This document shows, in pieces, positions 54,491 to 64,000 of a DNA stretch of 64,000 bases (within the stretch, counting starts at the first letter, position 1; the number at the start of each line of letters is the position of its first letter). This DNA comes from Humulus lupulus (lineage: Eukaryota; Streptophyta; Magnoliopsida; Rosales; Cannabaceae). A program made the translations under genes and the position numbers. A model generated the notes under the pieces. It was not told the DNA's origin and ran no database searches. It was given only the letters and a program-made list of their open reading frames with translations. The stretch lies in contig NC_084801.1 of NCBI RefSeq assembly GCF_963169125.1, positions 110,883,061 through 110,947,060 of the forward strand. The letters run 5' to 3'.

Positions 54491-57274
54491 TCACACCCCC
54501 GCAGTCGAAGCGGGAGGAGGTCGGACACTTAGACTGTCCCGAAAATCATCAAAAAGTATGCGCGGAAGCCCTTTAGTAAATATATCTGTAATCTGATATC
54601 TTGACGGAACGTGAAGAACACGTACTTCCCCCTTTTGTACCTTTTCACGTACAAAGTGAATATCCATTTCAATATGTTTAGTGCGTTGATGTTGGACAGG
54701 ATTACCGGTAAGATAAATTGCACTAACATTATCACAATAAACCAATGTGGCTTTCTGAATGGGAAGCTGAAGTTCCAAAAGAAGATTTCGAAGCCAACAA
54801 GATTCGGAGACAACATTGGCAACTCCTCTATATTCCGCTTCAGCACTAGATTTAGAAAGAGTTGGTTGCCGTTTAGATGACCAAGATATCAGATTGTCTC
54901 CAAGAAAAATACAGTAACCAGAGGTAGAGCGACGCGTGTCAGGACATCCCCCCCAGTCCGCATCAGTGTAAGATAAAAGAGAGTCAAACTTGGACTTATA
55001 GAGATGGAGACCATATGACAGTGTACCTTGAACGTACCGTAAGATACGTTTGAGGGCGTCCATGTGCATGACTCTGGGGTCATGCATGTGTAGGCAGACT
55101 TGTTGCACAGCATATGAGATGCCTGGTCTGGTGAATGTAAGATACTGTAATGCACCAGCAAGTTGACGATATGACGTCGGATCATGAAATGAATCGCCAG
55201 TATCAGCGCTCAGTTTACTCTTAGTGTCAACTGGGGTGGCACAGGGTTTGCAACTAGACATCCCAGCCCTCTCAAGAATCTCCTTAGCATATTTTCTTTG
55301 AGAGAGAAAGAGGCCACTTGATGTTCTGGTGACAGCAATACCAAGAAAGTAAGAGAGGGGTCCCAGGTCCTTCATGGCAAACTCCTGAGCAAGAAGATGG
55401 ATTATAGACAACCTGAGCTTATCAGATGAAGCAGTTAAGATGATATCATCAACATATAGCAGAATATAAGCAATATCTGTGCCATGACTATAAATGAATA
55501 ATGAATGATCAGAAAGACTGTGCTTGAACCCAATTTTGGTGACAAACTCAGTGAATCGTTGATACCAAGCACGGGGGGCCTGCTTTAGTCCATAAAGTGA
55601 CTTCTTCAATAAGCATACATAGTCAGGATGATTGGAGTCTCTGAATCCCAAAGGTTGATGCATGTATACCGTTTCATTGAGATGGCCATGAAGAAATGCA
55701 TTTTTAACATCAAGTTGGTGAATTTGCCATGATTTGGACAAGGCAATACTCAAAACAGTACGAATGGTAGCTGGTTTGACCACCGGGCTGAAAGTTTCGG
55801 TACAATCCACACCAGCTTGCTGAGACCTGCCATCACCTACAAGACGGGCTTTGTGCCTCTCAAAAGAACCATCAGCATTCTTTTTATGACGAAAAATCCA
55901 CATAGATCTAATGATATTAACATTAGAGGGACGAGGCACTAATTCCCACGTCCTAGTTTTAATAAGAGCATTATATTCATCCAACATAGCAGTCTTCCAA
56001 TTCGGGTCACAGAGTGCACTTACCGGGTTTTTGGGAATTGGAGATATGGTTTGGGAGGAAGAGACATTGAAAGTGTGATGGTACTTGGGGTTAGGTTTGG
56101 TAATACCATGTTTGGATCTAGTGATCATTTGGTGGGTGGGATGATTGCTCTCAAGTGGTGGGGGACGCGTTTGAGAAAGAGTGTGGGCCGTGCTGCCAGA
56201 CTCATTAAAGTAAGGAGTGAGTTGATGGGCAGCATTTGGGCTAGAAGTACGAGGAGGACTAGGGGGCCCGGTTTGAACAATGGGCAGGACCAACGAGGGA
56301 GAGCACTGTTGAGGCCTGTCAGATGGGCCAGAAGGAGATGAATGATTAGGATGAGGTAGAGGAGATTGGGATTGAGGAGAATTTGGGCCAGGTGCCATAT
56401 TGGTAGGTGGATTAGCAGGGGTATGCGACTGCAAATGATGGAGAATAGCAGGATGGATTTCATTGTCCAAGAAATCTAAGGAATGACGAGATGGAGTGTG
56501 GACTTTAGAAAATGGGAATTGTTGTTCGTCAAAGATGACATGGCGACATAAAATAATTTGTTGTTTAGAGATGTCAAAGCATTTATAACCCCTGTGATTA
56601 GACGGGTAACCCAAGAAAACACATGGTGTAGATCGTGATTGGAGTTTGTTAATTTTGGTAGAGGGAATAAGGGGGTAACAAAGACATCCAAAGACACGGA
56701 GGTGAGAATAGGAGGGTGTTTTCTGATATAGAATTTGAGTGGGAGATTGATAGGCGAGAGTCTTTGTGGGAAGAATGTTGAGAATATAGGTTGCCATTTG
56801 AAGTGCATGATGCCAAAAAGAGGGTGGCACTGATGATTGTGCAAGCATTGTTCGAACAATATTATTAATGGACCTTATTTTACGTTCGGCTTTACCGTTT
56901 TGAGGAGAGGTACAGGGGCAAGAGAAACGGAAATGCATCCCATGTATTGCACAGAATGAATGGAACTGATTATTATCAAATTCTCGGCCTTTATCACATT
57001 GGAAGTTTTTGATGTCTCTTTCAAATTGGGTTTTGACATAAGCACGAAAGGAGAGAAATATGTGATAAATTTGTGATTTATTTGACACAGGAAGGGTCCA
57101 TAAAAATCTAGTATAGTCATCAAGAAAGAGAACATAATATCTGTGACCGGAGGAACTTAAGACTGGAGATGTCCATAAATCACTGTGCACAATATCAAAT
57201 GACTGGAGATGTCCATAAAGATCGCCAGTGCTCTCACATCTCAGTAGGGGTTTCCCCGTCCGCAAGTCCTTCAC
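54491..57274 (-). pseudogene. pol: Ale-like Copia integrase-RT-RNase H
   Basis: 927 open codons. Integrase core D,D,E: IVHSDLWTSPV, QCDKGREFDN and SPQNGKAERK (about 30-135). RT from about 430, with KARLVGDGRSQQAGVD, LDVKNAFLHG and the catalytic LLYVDDIILT (about 600). RNase H has SYTDADWGGCPDTRRSTSGY, SKSSAEAEYRGVA and a C-terminal DIFTKGLP. It ends in a TGA that overlaps the first bases of the 3' LTR. The true frame should start upstream in gag-protease, but a frameshift and stop lie between 57275 and 57400. This is the best-preserved Copia pol of the window, yet it has no intact start. Confidence 0.88.
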
Positions 57275-58380
57275 ACAAAATCCAAACGGATCAAATTCAA
57301 CAGAGACAGAATTATCAGTAGTAAATTTTCAATCTGAAATTAAATTCTTGATAATTTGTGTAGCATGTAAAACATTATTAAGATGAAGAGAGGGTGAGGG
57401 TGTTTGAAGGTAGCGCAACCATGACCGTGAATTGGAATAGACGTACCATTACCAACAATAATAGCATGTTGCTTGCTCAAATTAAAATAGGACAAGAGAT
57501 TACCGCTATTTGCCGTCATGTGGGATGTAGCACCAGTGTCCATATACCAGTTATCATCTGGTGGAGTGAGAGAGAGAGTGTGCATAGCAGCTTCAACGGT
57601 CGTTGGAGTGTATCCTGCGTCACTCGGGACTGGGCTTGCGACCAAGAAGGACTGAGCTGATGATGGGCGAGGACCAAGGACACCTTGTTGCTTGTTGGAA
57701 GGCATGCGTGGTTGCCAAGCAGTCGTCGGATATGGGCAGGGTGGGGTAGCCCACGGCTGACCCCAAGTGGGCCATTGAGGGTAGGCCCAGAACTGCAGCT
57801 GGGGGGTTGAGCGAGGTGGCTGGTGGTTCTGGTTATGGGCCTGACCACCGTGAGATTGGTGCCTGCTGCCACGGCCACCCCCATTGTTACGGTTGCCATT
57901 GTTGCGGCTGCGGTTGTTGTTATTGTTTCGCCGACCCCGATTTCCAGAATATTGAGAATGATTGTCATGGTTCTGAGAGATATTAGAGGAAGCACCATGA
58001 TTAGTATTAGAAGCAACAAGTAATGCGGAATCCGTACCTTGGTCGTGGGAGGAAAGAAGCTTCTTGTTTGTTTCATCTAGAAGAAGCATTGATTTGGCCT
58101 TGGCAAAGGAGGGTAAAGGCGACATGTTTTGGACCACTGTAACAAACGTGGCATAGGATTCCGTCAGTCCACCGATAAGACGAAGAACAAGTCTATCATT
58201 CGTCACTTTAGCACCAACATTGGCTAGTTGATCAGCAATGTGTTTAAGTCGATTAGCATAGGCAGTGCAGTTGGGAAAATCACGAAGGAAGGTGTTGTTT
58301 GAATTGATTTTCAAGATGCACGGCGTGGGTGGCTTTGTTATCTTGAAACAAATCGGCCAATTTGTTCCATATTCTATCAG
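57275..58380 (-). pseudogene. gag: Ale-like Copia gag-protease (truncated, frameshifted)
   Basis: Begins mid-gag at DRIWNKLADLFQDNKATHAV (58380-58315). A one-base insertion near 58305 shifts the frame; then AYANRLKHIADQLANVGAKV and LVLRLIGGLTESYATFV continue to an asparagine/arginine/glycine-rich basic region (about 57830-57960) in place of a zinc knuckle. Protease has WYMDTGATSHMT (near 57535). After HGHGCATFKHPHP another frameshift (near 57395) breaks the link to integrase. The N-terminal third of gag is gone. Confidence 0.8.
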
Positions 58381-58430
58381 TATAATGCCTAAAATAACGG
58401 GGAAGATTATTTCCATATTCTATCAGTATA

Positions 58431-59040
58431 TATTCATATTTATTTTACAAATAATCACTACCCTTTATCTAAGCTAAACTATATACTCTGTTTCAATTAT
58501 TTGTATTTGTTGTGTTTACTACTTGATCATTATATTTATGTCTATTTTTAGTCATATTGGTTTCAATTTGATAGAATACATGTATTTCAATCTTAAAGCT
58601 TTAAATTCATGATGTTAATGCCTTCCTTATGTTTTATATTTGTTCTTTTTCTTTTTGTCACATATTCTTTTGTATTAGTCGCACTCTTATTTTTTTCCCT
58701 TAGCTTTAGTCCTTTATCTAGTTTATTTTGTTTCATCTTTGCCAAGAGTATGTATAAATTAACTATTAAGAATTGATCTCAAAAATTGAGTTTTATGGCA
58801 AGGATGGTATTTTTTTAATAGACAGTTGCACTCTGTTAATGAATTTTATTTTAAGTAAAAGCCTTGATATGCTTTATACATTTGCTTTTCCAAGCATATA
58901 CTATTTTACTTTTTAATTTGTTTACAGATTTCAAGGGCTCCAAAATTGTTAAACTCTTGGATCCGTTTATTTATGGCATTATTTGATATGATCCCTTTTG
59001 GCCAATGTTACAGTTTGACAACATTACCAAAATGAAAATC
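58431..59040. other. AT-rich interior of CACTA-B
   Basis: No gene or repeat that I can support. Confidence 0.4.
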
Positions 59041-59341
59041 ACGACACCTAATAACTGTTGGCGATGCCAGCAACGGCGACACTTATTAACTGTCGGCGTT
59101 GCCAGCAACGGCGACACCTAATAACTGTTAACGTTGCCAGCATCAGTGACACCTAATAACTGTCGGCATTGTGAGCAACGATGACACCTAATAACTGTCA
59201 GCGTAGCTAGCAACGACGAAACTTAATAATTGTCGACATAGCTACCCCTACGCTGGCATAGGAAAATACGACAGTCGACTGTCCTCGTTGCTCAATAGCG
59301 ACAGTTAAAAACTGTCAGGAAATCCCATTTTTGTAGTAGTG
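59041..59341 (+). repeat. Right subterminal repeats and terminus of CACTA-B
   Basis: Copies of TAATAACTGTCGGCGTTGCC and AACGGCGACACC every 50-55 bp, a palindrome CGACAGTCGACTGTC near 59269, and the terminus CCCATTTTTGTAGTAGTG. Very similar to the CACTA-A array at 24720-24935, so the two elements are close relatives. Confidence 0.8.
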
Positions 59342-59378
59342 TTAAAAACTGTCGGAAAAACCCGTCTTTGTAGTAGTG
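59342..59378 (+). mobile_element. CACTA-A right terminus
   Basis: TTAAAAACTGTCGG to TTTGTAGTAGTG. Continues 24720-24935 after removal of CACTA-B; the first three bases, TTA, pair with TTG at 24933-24935 as its insertion duplication. Confidence 0.7.
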
Positions 59379-59669
59379 CGAGCCATATGCTGCAAATATA
59401 TTCACATAATAATGTGGTCTCAACAATTTATCGCATATAATCACATTTATGCCATCAACGAACCAAAATTACAAATATGCCCTTATAAGCTATAAAGGGC
59501 CCACCTGCATATCTAATACTCACAAACGTACATGTTACATAGTCATATAATCATATTAATCATGCATGCCACATAATCATGCATTAAACCATTAAATCAC
59601 ACATACCAATTATGCCCTCCCGGTAGGCTAATCAAGGCCCTTAAGTCTTATTAGTGATTTTGGGTCGTA
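59379..59669 (-). mobile_element. Fragment of Tekay-like LTR start
   Basis: Read on the minus strand it has CGACCCAAAATCACTAATAA, GGGCCTTGATTAG and CCGGGAGGGCAT, then ACCACATTATTATGTG, in the same order as the first ~240 bp of the LTR at 24948. It is cut on the right before the TGTAA and on the left by the CACTA-A end, so CACTA-A probably jumped into this LTR. Confidence 0.75.
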
Positions 59670-59951
59670 GTAGAACTTTTTAAAATTGAAATTTTGCACG
59701 GGCCTACGGCAATGACATGTCATCACAATAAAACGTGTCGACCAAAAAAAGAGATTTCCTACTGTGACGGACATGTTGTCACTGTAGCAAAATCTTACTG
59801 TGACAATGACATATTGTCGTTGCTATAGGACCCTACACATACGAATTTACAACGACTTTTTTACGACGACAAGTCGTCGTAGTACAGATTCAGCGATGAC
59901 TTATGGATCTACATCGACGACTCATCATTGTAAACCTCATTTATTGTAGTG
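59670..59951 (+). mobile_element. Right end of a third CACTA-type element
   Basis: Subterminal words such as GACGACAAGTCGTCG (near 59857), GACATGTTGTCACTG and GACATATTGTCGTTG, then the terminus CCTCATTTATTGTAGTG at 59951. Related in style to CACTA-A/B but with different words. The left part is missing. Confidence 0.55.
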
Positions 59952-61560
59952 TGACCTTATTAATTAGTCTTTTTTTCTTTGTAGATTTATGAGGCGAGTT
60001 CATTGTTTTGTTGGTGAAGAAGTGAACTGCCCCTTTGCATGTAGTAGGTTGAAGATATGCATGTGATCAGCTTATAGATTTTAAAGTATATATACCTTCA
60101 CGTTTGAATATGCCAAAAGATCAAACCTTCCTTTGGTTTTGATCTTATATCAAATAATAAACAATAAAATATATGGTTACAAATGTTTCTAGAATATGCC
60201 GAAACCCTAGCATATCCTTTATCAGCAGCAGCCGTGGTCTCCTTTGTTTAGCGCCTTCCATATTCGTCTTATTTGAGTTTTCTTTTCTTTTCTTAACAAC
60301 CAGTGAAACTAATATTTTTTTTATTTATGAATGAAAAAATTGCATTAAAACAGAAAAAAAATGAATTCTAAAGAATTCCATTTTTTCATGTTTGGATTGA
60401 ATCTATAAATTAACAATTATTCTTCTAGAAAATTTAAAACTTAAATGTAGTATATTTTTTAAAAAATTTACAACAATTGTAAATATCTAGAAAAAATGAA
60501 AATATTAAAAAAAATCTCTCATAAAATTTGTGGAAAATATTTTATACTATTTTTTCTCTTCTATTTTCCCACGGAAAATTTTTCCTCACTAAAATTCAAG
60601 ACTCAAAAGAATGTGATATATGAAATTAGTTTTATATGGATCATTTATTAAAATTCTTTTTAATTTTTCTATTACGTACTGATCATATATAAGTTTAAAT
60701 TTCCAAAATATACATATATTTATAAACAGGTATAAACCATCATTTAAACTAATCAAATCTACAAACTCCGAAAGAAATTATGATATACATATATATACAC
60801 TAATATATGTTGATATTATATACATATATTTATGCAGCACTGTTATCAGCATAGAAACTATGTGGCGCATATTTACAGGAAGGGAGATGCATAGAATGTG
60901 AGGGAGGCCTCCTAAAATTTTACGATTTTTTTTTATATGGGCATAAGTTAATTAGTATATATCTCTATGTTTTTAGAAAATGACATGTTTGGCCCCCTCC
61001 CATATTTATATCTTGTTGCTCTCTTGAAATTTATTATTCTACCCAGGCCTCTGCATATATAAATATAAATATATAGATATTTGTATGTAACTTTAAAGAA
61101 TTAAAAAACTTTTGAAAATAGGGTGAAACCTTGTGTGTGAAATTATACTTTATGTCGTTAATGATTTAATACGATTATAAAAGACCCAATTTATTTAAAA
61201 GCTATTAATAGAAAGGCGATAGAATATTAGATAAAACTATCTAATTATACGTGCATGCTATTACGTAAAATCACTACTGCTTTTAGATTTTTTTAGGACC
61301 ACAGATTTCAATTAACACAAAAGCTACAAAATAATATGTAAATATATATGCTAAACTTATTGAAAGTGGTCGAAAGAGTTTTTGACCAGGTATCAACAGC
61401 GCAACTTACTAAAGCATATGTGCGAGAATATCCGGTAAAGAAGAAAGTGCAGACTTTCTTATACCACCTATAAATATATAGAACAAGATTTTGAATTGTT
61501 CATCAAACAAAAAATCAAATGTATTTCACTTCAATTTGGTACACAGCATGGGCAAGGGGT
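59952..61560. other. AT-rich non-coding DNA
   Basis: Nothing supported on either strand; ATAT and TATATA runs are frequent. Confidence 0.5.
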
Positions 61561-61570
61561 ACGTACGCAT

Positions 61571-61685
61571 GAATTACTGGGTAAGTTCTCCTTTGGCAGG
61601 TGGCCAGTTTATATTGCCAAGTTTTTAAATTTTTGGCAAATGATTATGTAGCCCACTGCCAAAGGAGATTTGCCCCGCAATTCAA
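61571..61685. repeat. 115-bp hairpin
   Basis: The left arm GAATTACTGGGTAAGTTCTC continues CTTTGGCAGGTGGCC. The right arm is its imperfect complement, GGGC-type then CACTGCCAAAGGAGATTTGC and CCCGCAATTC. Stem of about 35 bp, loop of about 45 bp. It may be a small foldback transposon or a hairpin RNA. Confidence 0.6.
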
Positions 61686-61689
61686 TTGT

Positions 61690-62259
61690 ACGCCAAGATC
61701 ATTTATATAATTAGTACTATATGAATATGGGTCCTACTATGTAGATATACTTGCATATTTTTATTTATATAATTATTATATATGATATTTTTTTAATAGA
61801 TATAATATATTGATATGCATTCGCCTATTATAAATTTAGTTATAAATGGTATTACTTTTCTTATAATAGACATATAAACATTTATAATATATATATGAAG
61901 GGCTGTACTGATCAAAATAAATCACTATCTATAATGATTGTTGATTTATGACCCTTAGATCTTAATTTAAATGCTTAAATTGCTTTTGTATTTGAACAAA
62001 AAAAAATTAATGCAATAAATTAAATAATTTTTAATTTTTAATTAAACACCGAATAGATGGGCAACTTGGTGACTTGTTGTACGGATATTGATTTTTCTTT
62101 TAAAAATTGATATATTCCAATAATTGATTCCTAATACGTTTTCATTCCATATCATGAATGATTCCAAAATGTAATTTTTGGATATATTAGTGTCATTATT
62201 TTTATAATATTTGAAATCATGCTATTACTTTGGCTAAAACCAAGAAGGTGTTTTTGTTT
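61690..62259. other. AT-rich non-coding DNA
   Basis: No feature that I can support. Confidence 0.45.
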
Positions 62260-63834
62260 TATTGCTGATATATCACTGAAAAGTGTACAAAAAGAGTGCT
62301 TGTTAAATAAGGCACTTTATGTTCAGATATATAGGTGTACAACTGGAAAAAGCTGTAGCAAAAAGTAACTAAAAACAAAACTGAAAATAACAACTAACTA
62401 AAGCTAATGAAAGATATCTAAGGCTGTTACAACATATTAACTAATTGTATATTTAATAGGCTCCTTCAAGATGAAGTGTATATATTTTTAACACCAATCT
62501 TGGATACAATGTCATGAAAATGAGCAGGAAATAAAGCCTTAGTTAATACATCAGCTAAGTTTGTTTTGGAGGAAACATGTATCATCTTGATGATGCCGTT
62601 TGAGACCTTTTCACGAACTAAGTGACAGTCTATTTCAACATGCTTGGTCCTTTCATGATAAACTGATTTTCAGAAATGTGGATTGTAGCATTGTTGTCAC
62701 AATAAAGCAAAGATGGAAGAGATAAGTCTTGGTGAAAGACTTTGATGATGGCAGTGAGCCATAGTACTTCACATGTTGCATTTGCCATAGCTTGATATTC
62801 AGCTTCAGCTGAAGAGCGAGAAACGGTTTGTTGCTTCTTTGACTTCCATGATATGAGAGTTTGGCCGAGAAAGACACAATACCCAGAAATGGAACAACAA
62901 GTGTCAACACATGTACCCCAATCTGCATCAGCAAACACTTTTACTTGTAAAGGAAGATTAGTGTTAGCATAAAAGTATAATCCTTGACCTGGAGTGCCTT
63001 TAAGGTATTGTAGAATTCTATAAGCTGCTCTTAAATGTGATTGTCAAGGAAAATGGAGGTATTGACTTAGTCTGTTGACAGCATAACTAATATCAGGTCT
63101 TGTGATGGTGAGGTAGATCAACTTACCAATAAGACTTCTATAGGTTGTGGGGTCTGAAAGGAGAGTACCTTCATCAGAACTCAATTTTAGATTTGGCTCC
63201 ATTGGTGTGGAGGAAGGTTTTGAGCCAAGATAACCTGTTTCTTTTAAAAGCTCCAATGCAAATGGTCTTTGGGAAATAGAAATCCCCTTGTTGGATCGAC
63301 CTATTTCAAGTCCGAGAAAGAAATGTAAAGGGCCAAGATCTTTCAATTTGAATTTGGCATCTAGCGTATCTTTAAAGTTTGTTAATGCATGTTCATTGTT
63401 TGTGACAACAATGATGCCATCTACATATATAAGTAGTGCTAGAAAAACACCGGATTAATGCCTGGTTAAGAGCGAATTATCAGAAGGAGATTGTCTAAAA
63501 CCTTGCTGAATTAGGGTGGTGCTAAATTTAGCAAACCATTGTCGAGAGGCATGTTTTAAGCCATATAAGCTCTTGTTTAATTTGCAAACTACATTGATAG
63601 GAAGTTGCCCTTTAGGGCTATATCCTTGAGGTAGTTTCATATAAACATCCTCATTTAGTTCACCATGTAGAAAAGCATTATTAATATCCATGTGATGCAA
63701 GTGCCATTGATTAACGACAGCAAGGGCAAGGAGTAATTTAAGAGTATTAAATTTTGCTACTGGTGCAAAATTATCAAAAAAATCGATACCTTGTTGTTGT
63801 GTATATCCTTTGGCAACTAGTCGGGCTTTGTACC
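62260..63834 (-). mobile_element. Copia element fragment (3' half), minus strand
   Basis: A decayed LTR-like stretch lies at about 62260-62463. On the minus strand it follows CTTGAAGGAGCC, a worn polypurine tract, and opens TATTAAATATAC instead of TG. Upstream of it is RNase H/RT sequence to 63834, where a new LTR element cuts it. The far LTR end and any duplication were not found. Confidence 0.65.
62630..63834 (-). pseudogene. Copia RT-RNase H fragment, dead catalytic site
   Basis: RT starts at [19 protein letters not shown] (63834-63770), with [20 protein letters not shown] stop follows SLLTRH, then LIYVDG where the family has YVDD (codon 63416-63418 reads GGC), so a catalytic aspartate is gone. 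DLGPLHFFLGLEI and ITRPDISYAVNRLSQYLH follow (63044-63346). RNase H has DADWGTCVDTCCSISGYCVF and SRSSAEAEYQAMA (62630-62938), and its C-terminus is shifted. It is interrupted at 63835 by another LTR. Confidence 0.88.
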
Positions 63835-64000
63835 TGTAATGACCCAACTATTTCTAAGACCTTGGACCATTAAAGCTACTAGACATAGCTACTATTTTTG
63901 GAGAAAACATACATAAGAAATAATCATAACTTTATTAAAACCCAAAATATTGTACTAATACAAAATAAAGTAAAAATATAAAATAAAATGTCATATGGTA
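63835..64000 (+). mobile_element. Start of an LTR of a further gypsy-type element
   Basis: TGTAATGACCCAACTATTTC begins abruptly inside the Copia RT codons. The opening resembles Tekay-type LTRs (TGTAACGACCC). The preceding five bases, GTACC (63830-63834), should be its target duplication. The rest is beyond the window. Confidence 0.65.

Larger units (their letters stand above)
54437..58425 (-). mobile_element. Ale/Retrofit-like Copia element, minus strand, very short LTRs
   Basis: Target duplication GTATA at 54432-54436 and 58426-58430. The 3' LTR is 54437-54493 (57 bp, TGATAG...CTATCA on both strands). The 5' LTR remnant is 58381-58425 (45 bp), and the primer site and start of gag are missing. 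Gag-protease (57340-58380) and integrase-RT-RNase H (54491-57274) are carried with frameshifts. It lies inside CACTA-B. Confidence 0.85.
24936..59341 (+). mobile_element. CACTA-B: non-autonomous CACTA element carrying three retroelement insertions
   Basis: Left end CACTACTACAAA (24936-24947) continues, after the ACAAA-flanked insertion, with ACTGGGATTTCCCGACA at 41791. The right end is the complement, GGAAATCCCATTTTTGTAG... to 59341, so the 28-bp termini match with about two differences. The flanking 3-bp duplication is TTG/TTA (one mismatch). Without the insertions it is about 3.1 kb: left subterminal repeats (41791-42205), an AT-rich middle with tandem repeats, an exon-like leader (53690-54290), and right subterminal repeats (59041-59341). 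No transposase coding sequence was found, so it would need one in trans. Confidence 0.8.

Noticed and set aside
56051..56341. Plus-strand frames opposite the Ale-like integrase/RT linker
   Set aside because: Shadow of a low-complexity, proline- and serine-rich linker on the coding strand.

Overview
The window looks like a gene-poor, repeat-rich stretch of a eudicot nuclear genome. The evidence is AT-rich DNA, intron-like exon remnants, and several plant-specific transposon lineages (Tat, Tekay, CRM-like and Ale-like LTR retrotransposons and CACTA DNA transposons) stacked inside each other. I see no bacterial genes, operons, rRNA, tRNA or CRISPR. The species cannot be named from the sequence alone. 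Only scraps of ordinary host genes are visible: an unidentified coiled-coil exon set near 2.9-3.5 kb, a broken glycolate-oxidase-like gene at 22.0-22.8 kb, and a few lone exon-like stretches.

Layout. 1-4.6 kb: AT-rich DNA with possible minus-strand exons. 4633-19585: a complete 14,953-bp Tat-lineage Ty3/gypsy element with 1,751-bp LTRs that look identical and a CAAAC target duplication. It has intact gag-protease and RT-RNaseH-RNaseH-integrase frames, plus an intact three-exon gene on the opposite strand downstream of pol. It sits inside a CACTA-like element. 19.6-24.7 kb: AT-rich DNA with an orphan exon and the oxidase pseudogene.

24.7-59.4 kb is one nest that can be ordered from target duplications. 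CACTA-A received CACTA-B (24936-59341). CACTA-B received three retroelements. (a) A Tekay-like solo LTR (24948-41785, ACAAA), which received a minus-strand CRM-like element (25931-40509, GAAAT), which received a young full-length Tekay element (28469-37687, TAAAC). (b) A minus-strand Copia element (42206-52681, CAAAG), which received a Tat-related solo LTR (47758-48998, ACAAT). (c) A minus-strand Ale-like Copia element (54437-58425, GTATA). 59.4-64 kb holds LTR and CACTA fragments, a small hairpin, a dead Copia fragment, and the first 166 bp of another LTR element that inserted into that Copia.

Of all these elements only the Tat element looks potentially functional. Gag-protease and pol lie in one frame separated by a single UAG. 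The reverse-strand gene has three exons whose splice sites and phases agree. LTRs and downstream region are full of GATC-centred palindromes. The Tekay element has two LTR differences but two nonsense codons and a lost integrase aspartate, so it was probably moved by proteins supplied by another copy. The CRM-like element has lost its gag and carries a 563-bp inverted repeat made of its own LTR. No wholly unknown system is evident. The strongest candidate for something under-described is the spliced antisense cassette of the Tat element, bracketed by two copies of its polypurine tract.
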